A DNA stretch of 64,000 nucleotides from Heloderma charlesbogerti (GCA_026122225.1 JANEZZ010001850.1:310001-374000), one strand, 5' to 3'; positions 11,476-23,845 are shown, counted from the stretch's first letter. Notes: a model not told the origin generated them from the letters alone. Translations and numbers: made by a program.

Positions 11476-12402
11476 TGTCTGTTGCCTTCCTGCAGCTTGG
11501 CTTCTGCTTTTGGGAATGAATGCCATGACTTGTGTGTAATCATGGAAGGGCAAAGCCCACCTGACATGGTTGGAATGCAAGTCTATTGTTTTGTTTCACC
11601 AGTTCAGGCTGGTGACATTTCCTGTGCCTACAGCAATAATGGTAACACCATCTACTCTCCATTCCCTTGAAAATAAAGAAGCTACTAATGTTTGAAAAAG
11701 AGTACACAGAGGGTGTATCTTCATGAGAAACTGATAGTGATTTTATAACACTTTGTCATAGGCCGCCTGCATAAGAATATTGGGAATTGTATTTTGGTGA
11801 GGGGCACTCAGAATTCTCCATTAGAAATGCTGAGCCTCTTTTCTACGAGGAACAAAAAACAGCCTGACATGTAACCTTCTTGTATTGAATTGCTAGTATT
11901 CTTTAAGTAGCTCTTGAAGGCTGGAAGAAAGAGTAAGATCTCAACTGGTCACTTGGAAGCAATTTGTGTTTGTCTCAGTCAACCAGGCCAATGACTAATT
12001 GCAACCCTGACAACTCTAGCAAAGTCCATGTAAAAACATTCTATGTGCATATCATCTGTGACTGTCATAGCAACTAAAAAAAATTAAAATAACTTAATTC
12101 GGTGGCCGAGTATAGATACTTTGAATGGCAAAAACTCTTGGACAAACAGATGAAGAGCAAACATCATCAGGCAATGGCCATTATAAGAACATCTATTTTA
12201 ATTCAAAAGCTTGCATAATCCCAGTCAAAAGATGTCATTTTTCATAACAGGGTGGAATGCATTATGCCAGAGGCTATGGCTATTTCCCCAATATTAGACT
12301 CCAAGATAATTTTTGAAAGGACTTCCCAAATTCATCCTTTAATCTTCCCTTCCATATTGAAAAGTTTATCCCATACTGATGAACAATTCTTCTAAACCTT
12401 AC

Positions 12403-12573
12403 GTCCGCCAAGAATGGTTGAAGCTGTTTGGCGATCTTCACATATACATTGACATTGCTCTTGTGTTGTGCAACAATCTTGGTTATAACCTCAATAGCTG
12501 TGAAGGTCACCTTCTCATCAGGGTCATTGAAACTTTGAAGGATACTCAGAATTAGGCTTGTGATTTCTTTCTT
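12403..12573 (-). CDS. MROH-family gene, later HEAT-repeat exon
   Basis: A 171-base exon of 57 codons, phase 0 at both ends, between GTGTCCTTTCAG and GAC/GTAAGG. It encodes KKEITSLILSILQSFNDPDE, then KVTFTAIEVITKIVAQHKSN and ends IAKQLQPFLAD. The DPDEKVxxxAIEVI segment is a canonical HEAT repeat turn and helix. It does not follow in phase from exon 6 (which leaves in phase 2), so at least one exon of length 3n+1 is expected between 12573 and 19268. It joins in phase to the next exon at 11205. Confidence 0.82.
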
Positions 12574-12589
12574 CTGAAAGGACACAATT

Positions 12590-13210
12590 TATTTATTTGA
12601 TTTAATATAATTTATATCCCCCTCTTCCTACCTAAGAAGATTAGAATGGCGTACAGTAAAAATAGTGAAACAATATAACAAGTAATAATAAACAGTAAAA
12701 CCCACAGCAGCCAAAATATCTAGGAGGGTCCAAAAGCCTGATGAAAAAGAAAAGTTGTAACTGCATCCTAAATGTCAGTAGTGAAGGAGCCATATGAATC
12801 TCCCAGAAGCAGGAGTTCCAGAGGCAGGGGGCTGCCACAGAAAGGGCCCTCTCACACATTTTCACATTATAATATTGAAGAGACAGTGAGAAGGGTCTCT
12901 GTGGAAGATCTCAGTTCCTGAGCAGGTTACATGGAGGAAAACAGTCCTTTGGGCAATCTGATCCCAAGCCATTTAGGGCTTTATAGGTGAAAACCAGTAC
13001 ATTGAGCTGTGCATGAAAAAAAGGGGCAGCCAATGCAGTTAGTACTGGGGGGTGGGGGGTGAGTGTAACATGAACCCGACATCCCACCCCATAAGAAGCC
13101 TGGCTGCAGCATTCTGAACCAATTTAAGTTTCCAAACTGTATTCAAAGGCAGTCCCATGTAGAGCATATCTACTCTCTAATTAGAACACTAAGTTCTAAT
13201 TAGTGTTCAG
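12590..13210 (-). repeat. L2-like LINE 3' end, minus orientation
   Basis: Starts with a tail-like TATTTATTTGATTT, then AATTTATATCCCCCTC, and continues with segments whose minus-strand translation carries the LINE C-terminus pattern (MKMCERALSVAAPCLWNS, matching RERAFSVVAPTLWNSL of the element at 42056). Further inside are GGCAGCCAATGCAG and ATTCTGAACCAATTTAAG blocks, also found at 44760-45440. It is a 5'-truncated, decayed copy inside an intron. Confidence 0.65.
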
Positions 13211-13374
13211 GACTTGGACTAAAAGCATGTGCAGAATCTTATGTTACATTCTCAGCTGGGGAAGAGCTCAGTCAAATGACATTTGATTTGTAATACATTG
13301 TGAGTTGGACAAATTTGTATTCCAGGCCAGGTAGTTATGGACTTCGGTGATGTCATTAGGTACATATATACTGC

Positions 13375-13506
13375 TTAGACCAGCCTCCCACAACCTGGTG
13401 CCTATGTGATAGACTACAGCTCCCATCTCCCAGCCAGCAATAGGCATCCTGGGTGGGGATGATGGGAGTTGAAGTCTGATGCATCTGGAGGGCGCCAGAT
13501 TGGTGG
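13375..13506. mobile_element. Foldback MITE (CTCCAGATGT family)
   Basis: An inverted-repeat element: the CCAACCTGGTGCC-type left end, ACTACAGCTCCCATC, a central AGGCATCCTGGG, then GATGGGAGTTGAAGTCTGAT and CATCTGGAGGGCGCCAG. Related copies are at 15138, 29593, 30068, 33910, 38602 and 53045. Confidence 0.65.
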
Positions 13507-13509
13507 ATG

Positions 13510-15130
13510 CTGTCTTAAACAATTATTCATTTTTAACATGAGAGATATGGGGTTTAAGCTTTGCCATACCTAATAGTGTGGAAGTTCTTCCCCTCATGTG
13601 AGAACTGAATGCATTATTAGGTTCTTCAGTGTGACAAATTATTGGACTATTTTCAGAATTAGGAAACTGATCCTGTTTATGTAAAGGAGGTGATTCATTC
13701 ATAGCTGCTCTAGGTTGCTACAGGAACATACTATGTATGTATACATAGGCTTTGTTCAGAAAGAATGATCCCAGTCCAGTAAAACAAGATTTACTGGACT
13801 GAAAAGATATATTGTTCTTACACACTCCCTCCTCCCCTCCCCCCTTCTCTTGCATACCATAATGCAAAATGTCAGGTTTGTTAAACCACATTTTCTTGTT
13901 TCATTTGAACTGGGAAACTGTGGTTTCATTTCTGACTACCAGGATATGAAACCCATTTTTAATTTACATCTGAACTAGCCCATTATCTGTTTTTGTTACC
14001 ATATTTATGGCATAAATGTTTAAGAAGAAAGAACTTGCTAAAGGTGAACTAATTTTTCCAATTTTAATCTCTAATTGAGGTGGAGTTGATGGAGACATTT
14101 TTGTTTACAAATCATGGGTATGGTCCCTGAGCATTTACTGGGAAGAAAATGTAACCCATATGAGTTTCACATCTGTGCCATAGTCTCAGGATGGTTCCAT
14201 CTAGTTGTGATTGTTCAGTGATGAGGAAAGGTACTTTGCACATGCGAAAGGAAACTCCACATTTCTTTTTTTTTTCTTCACATATTCCAAAGTTTGAGCC
14301 CGGGGATCCAACATTGGTTTTGGAGCTCTCAAAATTCTTAAACATAGTCTCCCCAAGTCTTGATTTCACTATGGTTTGTTTTATTTCTGCAGAGAGAATC
14401 TGTTTATTTTGGTTCACCATGTCTGCCTCATGTTTACCAAGAGTTTGCTTTTTAAAAAAAGAAAATGATAGGTTCAATGGTTGGAGGGGAAAAAGCAGTA
14501 CCACTCACATTTTGCAGATGACGAGCTACATTACCCATCCCATGGAGACTGAGCCAGCGGTAGGTTGAGCTCGAATCAGTCTGCCAGTTCTTTAATAGGC
14601 CCAGAATGTAATGTTTTTGTAGCACTGTGTACGTGGACTCAGAAGAAAGAAGCTAAACGACACAAAATAGGAAATATATGGCAGGAAACTCACAGAACTT
14701 TTCCTATTAATTGCTTGTTATAGAAAGGTAATTAGAATATTATAATTATTCTCAACTATTGCTGATGATTTAGTGAATGGATAAGGATTTCCCCCCTTTT
14801 TCCCAAGCCACAACAACAACAACATCTTGGTAACATGGCAGGGTGGGATGGAATATTATTAATTGGTTTTTACATTGTAATCATAATCTGTTTTAGTCAC
14901 CTCTAGTTTTTCTGCTAGGGAACTGGCTACAATTAGTTTAGCTGGAAGTGTTATGCCGACATTTGGAGTAGTTTTTCACAATATGGTTGTACTTCCACAA
15001 CACACACAAATAAAATATGGGTTGGTGCTGAGTTGAATGGATGAGGACCATCCCCAACGTTTCTTTTCCAGTGTTAAGTGACCAGAGTGGGGTGGAAATG
15101 CAGAGCTCCTCCTCCTACCTGGCTCACAAT
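13510..15130. other. Intronic stretch without a recognised exon
   Basis: A 130-codon minus frame at 14112-14504 lies here. It shows no HEAT motif and no matching pair of splice sites. An (AAC)n run lies near 14813. This interval and the next, up to 19268, should hold at least one exon missing from the MROH model. Confidence 0.35.
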
Positions 15131-15137
15131 GGGCCAC

Positions 15138-15275
15138 CCCAGCCTTCCCCAACCTGGTGCCCTCCAGTTGTTTGGGACGACTTCTCCCAGCATTGCTGAC
15201 CATTGGCCCTTCGGGCTGGCGCTGTTGAAAGTTGAAGTCCTAAACATCTGGACAGCACCAGGTTGAGGAAGGTGG
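15138..15275. mobile_element. Foldback MITE (CTCCAGATGT family)
   Basis: The left arm CCTTCCCCAACCTGGTGCCC and the right arm (complement) CACCAGGTTGAGGAAGG enclose TTGGGACGACTTCTCCCAGC and an inverted partner. Same family as 29593-29728. Confidence 0.7.
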
Positions 15276-17684
15276 GGCAAGAACAACCACCCTCTGGGTC
15301 GACAACCAGCACTGTGCAGCCCTGTCCAGCTACAGCCTCTGCCCTTTCACTCTGCGGCTACCAAACAATATCCTCTGGCAACCAAGGGGTCCTTCCTACT
15401 CCCTTGATTGCTATGATGCAGTCATGGCAGCTATGTAAGGAAATAACTTTGAAGCAAAATGTTGACCTGGGAAGGGGACAAAAATAAATATACTGGAAAA
15501 TTCTGATTTTCTGTTCATCACCCCTTCTTTCTCTTCCATTTTCTTCTTGTTTTATTTTTTTACCTACCCAGCTGGGTGGGGAGGAATGAATTTCCCTACT
15601 AACAGTAAATTGTTTCCTGTTCTAATGGAAAGTATTTTGGGTGACTTGCTCCTGAATGGGCAATTAAGCCTTGCAAAAGGCCTGCTCCTGGTGAAGATGA
15701 AAACTGCTACCACTGGTTTGTTGATAAAGATCAACACAGCTGCCTGCATTTTTGGACTCTCCCTGGGGGTGTGCCTATAGCAACTGTCATGCTGAGCACC
15801 TGCATTTCAAAATTTACCACTGCACCAGTGTACAGAAGGCAGAACTTAAGCATGAAGGGGAAAATTTTTATTTTTCGTGGAGCTGAACATGTTTATTTGT
15901 TATTTAGGTGACATATGAATCTCCCAAATAAAGCGTTTGATGCCAATTGGTCTTTGATGATAGAGGGGATGTACACATGACTCTTCCTGCTGAAATCATG
16001 TGTGGAGGGAGCAGTAGCGGCTAGCCCCGCCCACTGCCTTCACCCCTCCCTTGAGGAATGTCCAGCTGATGTTTGTGAGAATGAGTACTCCACGTGGGAG
16101 CTCCTACAGTCAAGAAAGCACCCTACCCAATCAGGGTGTCTCCTTGAGCATAGCAGCTCTCCATGTATGCAGATGTGCGTATGGAAATACGATTGTTAGG
16201 GAGGAGGGGCACAGCCTACTGTTTTGGCAGTGGGCAGCACTAGCTGGTGAGGTCCTGAGAGCCGCTCCATACTTTCACTGAATGCGTGGAGGGCTTCTTG
16301 TGAACCCCTCTCATGTGATACCGAAATATTCCTCTAATTTGCTCAGATAAATTTATGCAAGTATATACATGGATTTGTAAATTATGGCTGGGCTTCATAG
16401 CCAAGCATTAGTTTCTATTGGTCGGCTGAGAAGTCCAGTTCCAGCAGGGCAGCACAATATTATTACACAACTTTATCAACACAGTTATTTCTGATGAAGT
16501 TACGTAACTCAGGCTTTATGTAAGTTAATTATTTTTCTTTTAAGCTGACATATATTCCACAGCTTTTGACAGGTTTTTTCCCCATTTCAAATTGTTAGGT
16601 CTTGATTTTGCACCCACACAAGTATGTCAAATATTAAACAAATTTTACATTGCTGTTTTCAGGTACAATTACAAAATGTGGGCAGCATGTGGAATTTGGC
16701 CAGTAAGATGTTTATTTTGGTTTTCTAACTAAGACATGGAGGGAGCAATCCTATGGTCCCTAAACAGCTTCTGAAGGGCAATAAGATATTCCGGTTTTCC
16801 TGATCTGATGTTGGAGACAGCGCTCTGACATCAGAGCAGGAAATCAGAGCTCTTCTCCCCCACCCCCTTGCAGCCAGTATGGAAAGAATGGGGGAAGGGG
16901 AGAAGGGGGCATTTCGGGGGGGGGGAGACTGGAGAGGCCAGGATGTGAGTTATCCTGAGGCCTCTCCAGCCTCCTTTCCTCCCCCTCTGACATGCTCCAG
17001 CTAGACGAGTAAAAGGTCCTCTAGTGAAAAATGCAAGGTGAGTGGACGAGGAGGCGAAGATTGCCTCCGCCACTCCTCCCACCCTGCACAGGATAATTGT
17101 AAGGCTCCGAGTTCGGAGGCTTATGAGCATCAAGGGTGCAACTCATAGGATCGCACTCTTAACTGCACAAAGGAAGAATGGCCAGTTTTTCAAGGAGGAA
17201 TCCTATGGCATTAAAAAAACACCACTCTTTTGTGCATGAGTTTTCAAAGGCTAGAGTCAGTTTAGAGTTCATCTTAGATGCAGTTTTTTCCAGGCTGGAT
17301 CACTGAAACTCTCTGCCCATGAAATTTGGAAAAGGTTTGTCAATTTTTAAAATCATAACTCATGAGGAAACCATTGTTTTAGCATGAGAGCTCCTTCATT
17401 TGGGGCCTTGAGAATGGTGATGTGTTTCCTCCTCCAACAACTTGCACGACCAGTAGTCTAAACCCATAATGCTATCACTAGTACATGCCACTTTGCTGTT
17501 AATGCTTAGCCCTAGTGTGAACATCCAAAATTACACAAGATACAAAACTGATTTACAATGATTGTCAGATGTTGTTAATTTTATTTTTAACTGAGTCAAG
17601 TTCTGTGATCAAACTGGGTGATGGCTATTGTATTCCAATTATAATTAATTGTTCAACTACATACTTTAATTCTTAGGGTGCTTC

Positions 17685-17897
17685 CAGTAGAAAGAACCAT
17701 CCTGCTGCATTCATGGAATTTTACATGTGTGTGTTGTGTGTCTAGATGCTGTTATCTTCCACATGTAACCCTCCAGTGTTTTCCCACCACTTCATCTCTT
17801 TTTTCTTACCACAAAAATCTGTTAAGCAGGGAAAAACAGAATAGCTGCACAGTGGCTCTGATTGGAAGCACCAGGGGCTCTCCATCTGGAAGCTCCC
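17685..17897. repeat. MITE-like repeat, also present near 37225-37370
   Basis: Shares with 37225-37370 the order AACCCTCYRGTGTTTTYCCAC, a T-rich TTTTTTCTTAC patch, AAATCYGTTAAG, GAATTGTTGCACA-like and CTGGAAGC ends. Ends GCTTCCAGTAGAAAG and the complement of TCTGGAAGCTCCC are roughly inverted. Class unknown. Confidence 0.5.
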
Positions 17898-17902
17898 TAA
17901 GG

Positions 17903-18028
17903 GCACAATCCTATGCACTTTTAGATAGAAGAATTCCTATAACTCCTAGCATCCCTCCAGCTACCTATGCTGGATGGGGCATGCTGGGAATTTAGGACTT
18001 TTTTTCTGACTATGCATAGGGTTGCGCC
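17903..18028. mobile_element. Foldback MITE (cctatgcat family), copy 2
   Basis: The left arm GCACAATCCTATGCACTTTT and the right arm GACTATGCATAGGGTTGCGC are near-complementary around AGCTACCTATGCTGGATGGG. Inverted similarity extends into CTAAGG at the left and CCTTAAG at the right. Confidence 0.7.
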
Positions 18029-18289
18029 TTAAGACAGCTATCTATGTATATTTACTTTGGAGTAAGCTCTACATTGGTGTTTGCTTCAGAGTAAATGTGC
18101 ATGGATTGAACTTGTCAAACACATTGAGCATTTATTTAACAAGGTCTATTCTTTAGCCAGCAGAAATGCAACCATTAGTATTTCTTTTAATTAGAAATGC
18201 AAACAACCTCACAAAAGACTTTTACCATTTAAACTCAATTAATTTCCAGAGAGGGTTGCCGCCTTATGTCTGTTGCAGCAAAAGCAACA

Positions 18290-18370
18290 AATAGCGTAAT
18301 CCTATATCCAGTATGTCTAATCAAAAGTAAGTCCCACTGAGTTCATTGGAGCTTACTGCCAGATAAGTGG
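18290..18370. repeat. Short interspersed repeat (AGTAAGYCYYACTG type)
   Basis: Contains AGCGTAATCCTATATCC, AAAAGTAAGTCCCACTGAGT and TTGGAGCTTACTGCC, the elements of this small, repeatedly seen unit. Confidence 0.55.
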
Positions 18371-19267
18371 GTATAGGGGTGTGCTTTGCGGCACCATAAA
18401 GACTAACACATTTCATTATAGCATAAGCATTTGTGAGCTGGAGTCCACTTCATCAGATGCAACTTAATCCGATCCTAGTCTGAAGTCGGTACATCAAAGG
18501 AAAGAGAGAAGTATTCTTCTGCTTTATTCTTTGACCCTCTCTGTTTTATTACTATTTCTCTGTTCTTGGTATTTAGTCCCATGCAGTTCAAACTAGTAGA
18601 ATTAGAAATATTGGAACTCAGTGACTTGCAAAAGAGTTGCAGATGGAAAGAGGATCAAGCTCCACCCTCCATTTCTCCAGCCTTTTTAAAAGGTGGAATC
18701 CTGGCTTGCTCCGATAGTTTAGTATTGAAAAGATCAGGGGTGGGCAGAAGGTCCATCAGAATCTACTGATAGATCTCTGGGTAATTTGCAGTAGATGGGC
18801 AATGATTTCTGATTCCCATTAAGTCTACAACAGCAAGTAAAATGGAAAGTCTCTGCCATGGCTGGCTTTGTGCTAACTGCTTATCTCTTAGCCTCAGTGC
18901 CCCTGGCATCATGAGCTGGTCCTGCTTGCTCCTAATGATGTTTGAGAGCACGGACTGGACATGGATACATTCACTGTTTTGTGTGTCGTTTCCTATCATG
19001 TTCTGCTAGGACTACGCCTCTACTCAAAAGAGCTAGTAGTACTAGGTGCTAGTCAAACAAGAAAATAGACCTACTGCAGTGAAAAAGGCCATTGCTGTTA
19101 GCTTCTGTTTTTCATCACCATGGTGGAGAAGTGGTATCACCTTGGTGAATACAGCATAATCAAGTCCACGATGATGTTTGACAAGGGCTCTGGAAGGACA
19201 TCAATAACGCTTTAGTTTTATATATAGAAATTATGCTGCACACAAACTCAGATCTGCCCTTATTTAC

Positions 19268-19402
19268 CTGGCCAGGAGGAGAACCCCGTCGAGGTAATTC
19301 TCTGGTGAAGACAGAAGGTCCCAGCTTCCCGTTAGACTCGTAAAACACGTCTGAGGAGTCTTCTCTCTTTTGACTAAGGCTTTTAAAGCTTCCATGGTAC
19401 AA
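19268..19402 (-). CDS. MROH-family gene, coding exon 6 (GSWDLL...GVLLLAR block)
   Basis: A 135-base exon entered in phase 2 after CCTGAATTCAG and left in phase 2 at CCAG/GTAAATAAG. In the frame demanded by exon 5 it reads CTMEALKALVKREKTPQTCF, then TSLTGSWDLLSSPENYLDGV and LLLA plus a split Ser/Arg codon. The order G-x-W-x-L-L, a short polar gap, then G-V-x-L-L-A-R is a hallmark of MROH proteins. A different open frame across the same bases, beginning MYHGSFKSL, is a shadow. The agreement of phase and motif makes this one of the best-supported exons. Confidence 0.85.
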
Positions 19403-19624
19403 CTGAATTCAGGATAAGAAAAGCATTTGACTGGTGGTGATAACTTTCCTTCAAATCTTGTGGTTCTGAAGCCCTAATTCATGAGTTTTGTTAGATAAAA
19501 TGATTAAATCCTTTACAAATGCTTTTGACTTAAACAATCTGTATATTGTAGAAATTATGTTTCCTGGAAATAAGCTTACTATCTTTTGTCTTGCTGACCA
19601 GAAAAAACAAAAGCATGTTTTTAG

Positions 19625-20200
19625 GGCAGAGATGTGGAACCTCCGACCCATGGGCTTAATCCCACCCACAGAGTTTCTGCATCCAGCTAACAGAGCCTCC
19701 TTGGATTCCTCCACCCCCGCCCCCAGAGAAATCCATTGTTATCTCCAACCTGAGATCAGAGGTAACAGCAGGGATGTGGGTGGCAGGAGACTCAGCTGGT
19801 GCTAGGAGTGGCTGCTCTCCCCAGTGCTGGCTGAGGGGATTCACATGGCACATGCTGCCCCTATGAGGGCAGTGTGTGTTGTGCAAAGCCAGGGACTTGG
19901 CTGGCAGTGAGAGGAGTGAGCGCTTTTCCCAGAGTCAGCTGAATCCTTTTGTGCAATGGGGATGGCACATACTGCACAAAGCCAGGGACTTGGCCAGGTC
20001 TGGGAGGAAAGCTCCTCCCAGTGCCATCCAAGTCCCTTTCTATGTGCCTCTCCCAGCACAGAGAAAGGCAAAATAGCCCAGGGGGTAGGGCGCTAACATC
20101 AGTGGCCATGACCACACCCACTGACATTATCTGGTCTGTGAAGGGCCCAGTGGGGGGCAATTCCACCTCCCACCTGAAACAGCTTCTGCAACGATTTTAG
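19625..20200. repeat. Unidentified repeat with internal partial duplication
   Basis: Starts with a hAT-MITE-like phrase (AGAGATGTGGAACCTC). It contains two divergent copies of GCAAAGCCAGGGACTTGGC (near 19880 and 19975) with similar surroundings. The several open frames here are produced by GC-rich repeat sequence. Confidence 0.4.
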
Positions 20201-20620
20201 GGCAACATGGTAGTTACTGAGCACCACAGAAGGCCACTTTGATGGCTCTAGATGCTTTGTATAATGCAGTCCCATGTAGAGGCCAGTTTCCTATTACAGT
20301 TTTAATTCCCTGCAATGCACTCATAGGTCACTCCCATGATGAAAATCACAGGTAAACGATGGAGAAAAATTGACATTTCAATGACCGACAGAATCATTAG
20401 CATGGGCAGAGATCCATCCCACCCACACTTCAATTATCTATCTGATTAAAACTGGCAAACCTAGTTCCAATTAAGGCTCAGTCCAGAGTACTCTGCTCTT
20501 CTTGGGAACATTTCCAGCACTGTCAAAAACAGGGCTGCAACATTAATCCATCTATCATAGAACACTTCAGTTTTTCAAAGTCATTCCTCACCTAAGCATG
20601 TGCAGTGGGTTAAAGCACAT

Positions 20621-20728
20621 ATGGAAGAGAAACGTCTCAGGAGTCTGGAACAAAGATTTTATTTGTAAAAAGGTGCTTTTAAACAAATAAAATCTTTGTT
20701 CTAACATCTTGAGACATTTCTTTTCCAT
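20621..20728. repeat. Imperfect 46-bp inverted repeat (foldback)
   Basis: Arms at 20621-20666 and 20683-20728 match as inverted repeats at 39 of 46 positions by hand alignment, with a 16-base loop. The inner 19 bases (AACAAAGATTTTATTTGT and neighbours) are perfect. Confidence 0.8.
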
Positions 20729-21693
20729 TTGTGGGTCTATTTTAGATGCTCTCCTGCTTTTGCACTTTTTGTTTAAAGCACATATGGGCAACCTGCAGCC
20801 CTTGGGGGCCTCCTGTGCAGTCCACTGCGGGTGCCCATTCCTGCCACTGTCCCCCAAATCCCCCCACAATTTCCCCTTGTGCCACCAGTGCTACCGCCAC
20901 GATTGTGTTGGGGCTAAGGGCCCACAGGGATGACTCTCTTCATGTGCCTTCTGCCTCAGCACAGTCGGGCTCTTGCCAGCCTGCCAAATAGCTGTTTGGT
21001 GCGCTGCTGAGAGCGCAATTTAAGTGGGGAAGATGGTGCAGTTGTAGTCTTCTCCATTTAAGTCGGGTGCCATCCTCCCTGCCCAGCTGATTGGTGGAAG
21101 AGAGGTACAAAGTGCTCTCCATGTGCAGGGAGGGGAGGTTTATGTTGCAAGACCAAATGAACCGCTTTAATCAAATTTAATAAATTTGCTGTTTAATAAA
21201 AATAGTAATTTTTAAAACCCTGGCTCAATGAGAAATTGGCCCTCATTAATCGAAGCAACATTCCCACCCACCCTGCAGACCTGCTGACTACCAAGACAAC
21301 CTGTCCTATTTAGAAGGTTTGCAGTGCATGTGCCTTCCTCTCTCTCTCTCTCTTTCTTCAGCAAACACCTTGGAAGTGATGAGGCGCCAACTCTGACCAA
21401 GGAAAGTGGCCAAGAAAGACCCAGGGAGTGTGGAAGAGAGGCACTGGCACTGCAATGGGCTGAGCTTCCTTTGTCTCTTCCCTTCCCTCTGGAGCAGTAG
21501 CAGCAGTGACCCTGACATGAGAAATAACTGAGGCGCAGCCAACCCCCCAAGCTGCTATGCCATGGACTCATGGGGAGATCCTCACTGTCTTCTACAGGGG
21601 AAGCTTTCCTGCAGCTGAGGCCTCCTCTCTCTTCCTCTCAGGTGATTTGCTGCTCTCTTATTGAACCTTCGTATTTTTGACTTTGAGAACACT

Positions 21694-21696
<3 letters not shown>

Positions 21697-21728
<32 letters not shown>

Positions 21729-21774
21729 TGCACGCACACCCACATACCCACACACACACACATACATACCTGCC
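21697..21774 (+). repeat. (TC)n(CA)n compound microsatellite
   Basis: A TC run continues into a CA run with interruptions (CATGCACGCACACCC). Confidence 0.9.
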
Positions 21775-22966
21775 TGGTGGCAATGTGTCCTACTTTACAG
21801 AGGACAATCTTCTAATTGAAGGCACCCTCTATTTAAAGAGCAGTACAGTGCAAGATAAAGAACCTTAAAAAGGGAGAGCAGGGTCTCTGAAGTTGCCCAT
21901 CAACATGTTGCAGTTTTTTCTTTCTCCATGCAGAGAGAGGCATGGACATGTGCCCCTCTCTGCACAGAGAACAGCACTCAACCAGTGGCCCGAGGCGCAG
22001 CTTCCTGGCTGAGTCCATTCATCTACTACTCACCATCCTGATCAGAATGATGAGTGACAGGTGAAGAGACTCCGGCAAGCATCGGCTGGGGGTGCAGGCA
22101 CTAGGGATGTCGGGGAAACCCGCAAAAGGGTTCAAATGAGTTTGGATTTCTATAAATCTGACCTGCGGATTCCACGGTGGACTGGCTTTTTAAGAGTTGC
22201 ACAGATTCTGTGCACAAATGAATCCCCACCCAAAATTAAGGAAGCTATGTCCTATGCCCATGATTTCCACATTCCATAGAAACGCAATGGCTGGAACGGC
22301 GGACATTTGGGGGCTATTTATTGAAAGTGGCTGCCAATTGTGGCATTGCTATTGTTCTACAAGTCTGAGCTTTCAGGAACAAAGTGTTATAAAATTTGGT
22401 AAATGCTTTAAAATGGTGTCCTCACAAATGGATCCCAGTTCCACTGAAAGCAGCATTTTAAGGCTATATGCCTAAGTACACATATATGGTATAGGATCAC
22501 TTAAGTCATGACTAACTCAAGTTCCATCAATTTCAATGGGCCTATCCTATGCATGATTAAGTCTGGATCCAACCCCTGGAATTAAATTCTTTTTAGAGCA
22601 ATGGGACTTATTTCTTGTTGTTGTTTATTCGGTCAGTCGCTTCCGACCCTTCGTGACTTCATGGACCAGCCCACGCCAGAGCTTCCTGTCAGCCGTCGCC
22701 ACCCCCAGCTCCCCCAAGGTCAAGTCCGTCACCTCCAGAATATCATCCATCCATCTTGCCCTTGGTCGGCCCCTCTTCCTTTTGCCTTCCACTTTCCCTA
22801 GCATCAGCATCTTCTCCAGGGTATCCTGTCTTCTCATGATGTGGACAAAGTACTTCAGTTTTGCCTTTAATATCATTCCCTTAAGCGAGCAGTCTGGCTT
22901 TACTTCCTGGAGTATGGACTGGTTTGATCTTCTTGCAGTCCAAGGCACTCTCAGAATTTTCCTCCA

Positions 22967-23443
22967 TCACCACAGTTCAAAAGCATCTATCTTCCTTCGC
23001 TCAGCCTTCCTTATGGTCCAGGTCTCGCAGCCATAGGTTACTATGGGGAATACCATTGCTTGAACTATGCGGACCTTTGTTGTCAGTGTGATGTCTCTGC
23101 TCTTCACTATTTTATCAAGATTTGTCATTGCTCTCCTCCCAAGAAGTAAACGCCTTCTGATTTCCTGGCTGCAGTCAGCGTCTGCAGTAATCTTTGCTCC
23201 TAGAAAGACAAAGTCTGTCACTGCCTCCACGTTTTCTCCCTCTATTTGCCAGTTATCAATCAAGCTGGTTGCCATAATCTTGGTTTTTTTGAGGTTTAAC
23301 TGCAACCCAGCTTTTGCACTTTCTTCTTTTACCTTTGTCATAAGGTTCCTCAGCTCCTCCTCGCTTTCAGCCATCAAAGTGGTATCATCTGCATATCTGA
23401 GATTGTTAATGTTTCTCCCAGCGATTTTAACTCCAGACTTGGC
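22967..23443 (-). pseudogene. BovB reverse transcriptase, YADD to C-terminal part
   Basis: An open stretch running from GVKIAGRNINNLRYADDTTL through MAESEEELRNLMTKVKEESA to KAERRKIDAFELW. This is the palm active site (YADD) and the thumb-side region of a BovB reverse transcriptase. The next minus segment at 22948-22625 (MPWTARRSNQSILQ...) continues in another frame, so a frameshift separates them. The upstream side is cut by the hAT-like insertion. Confidence 0.85.
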
Positions 23444-23639
23444 ATCATCAATAGGGATGTACGAAACACCTACCTGGCTCTGCGCCGAGCAATCCGCAGT
23501 GGGGGGGAGGCACTCTGTCCCTCCCCCCGGAATCCTGCCCGGCCGCCCGCAGCCAGACATCCGGCCACTGGGCAGCCCTACAGGGACGCAAATGGCTGCT
23601 GTTGTAGCCGCCGCCATTTGCATCCCTGTATTGAGCCGT

Positions 23640-23671
23640 GATAGGCTACGTAAATATTTACGTAGCCTATC
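23640..23671. repeat. Perfect 32-bp palindrome, unit 1 of 4
   Basis: Half-site GATAGGCTACGTAAAT followed by its exact inverted complement, with no loop. Other units are at 23732-23763, 23846-23877 and 23921-23952, the latter three with one or two mismatches. Confidence 0.95.
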
Positions 23672-23731
23672 TCGGCGGGGGGAAAAACCCCAGCATACGC
23701 AAATATGCTGGGATTTTTTCCCCCCTGCCGT

Positions 23732-23763
23732 GATAGGCTACATAAATACTTACGTAGCCTATC
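23732..23763. repeat. 32-bp palindrome, unit 2 of 4
   Basis: As unit 1, but with CATAAATACTTACG in the centre, giving two mismatches between the arms. Confidence 0.9.
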
Positions 23764-23845
23764 ATGGCAGGGGGGAAAAAACCCCAGCGTATGCAAATGG
23801 CGGTAGACGCCATTTGCGTATGCTGGGTTCCCCCCCCCCCGCCGT

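Noticed and set aside
14112..14504. 130-codon minus-strand frame, considered as the missing MROH exon
   Set aside because: No HEAT-like pattern. A GTGAGT donor-like site lies upstream of it, not at its end, and no acceptor/donor pair fits the required phase.
18763..18999. Minus frame with an acceptor-like AG near 18870, considered as the missing MROH exon
   Set aside because: It reads into a CAGGGGTGGGCAG-type MITE, and the phase-correct reading hits a stop without a donor.
19160..19402. Minus frame starting MYHGSFKSL, as the product of the 19.3-kb exon
   Set aside because: The frame required by the neighbouring exon gives the family-specific GSWDLL...GVLLLA sequence instead, so this frame is a shadow.
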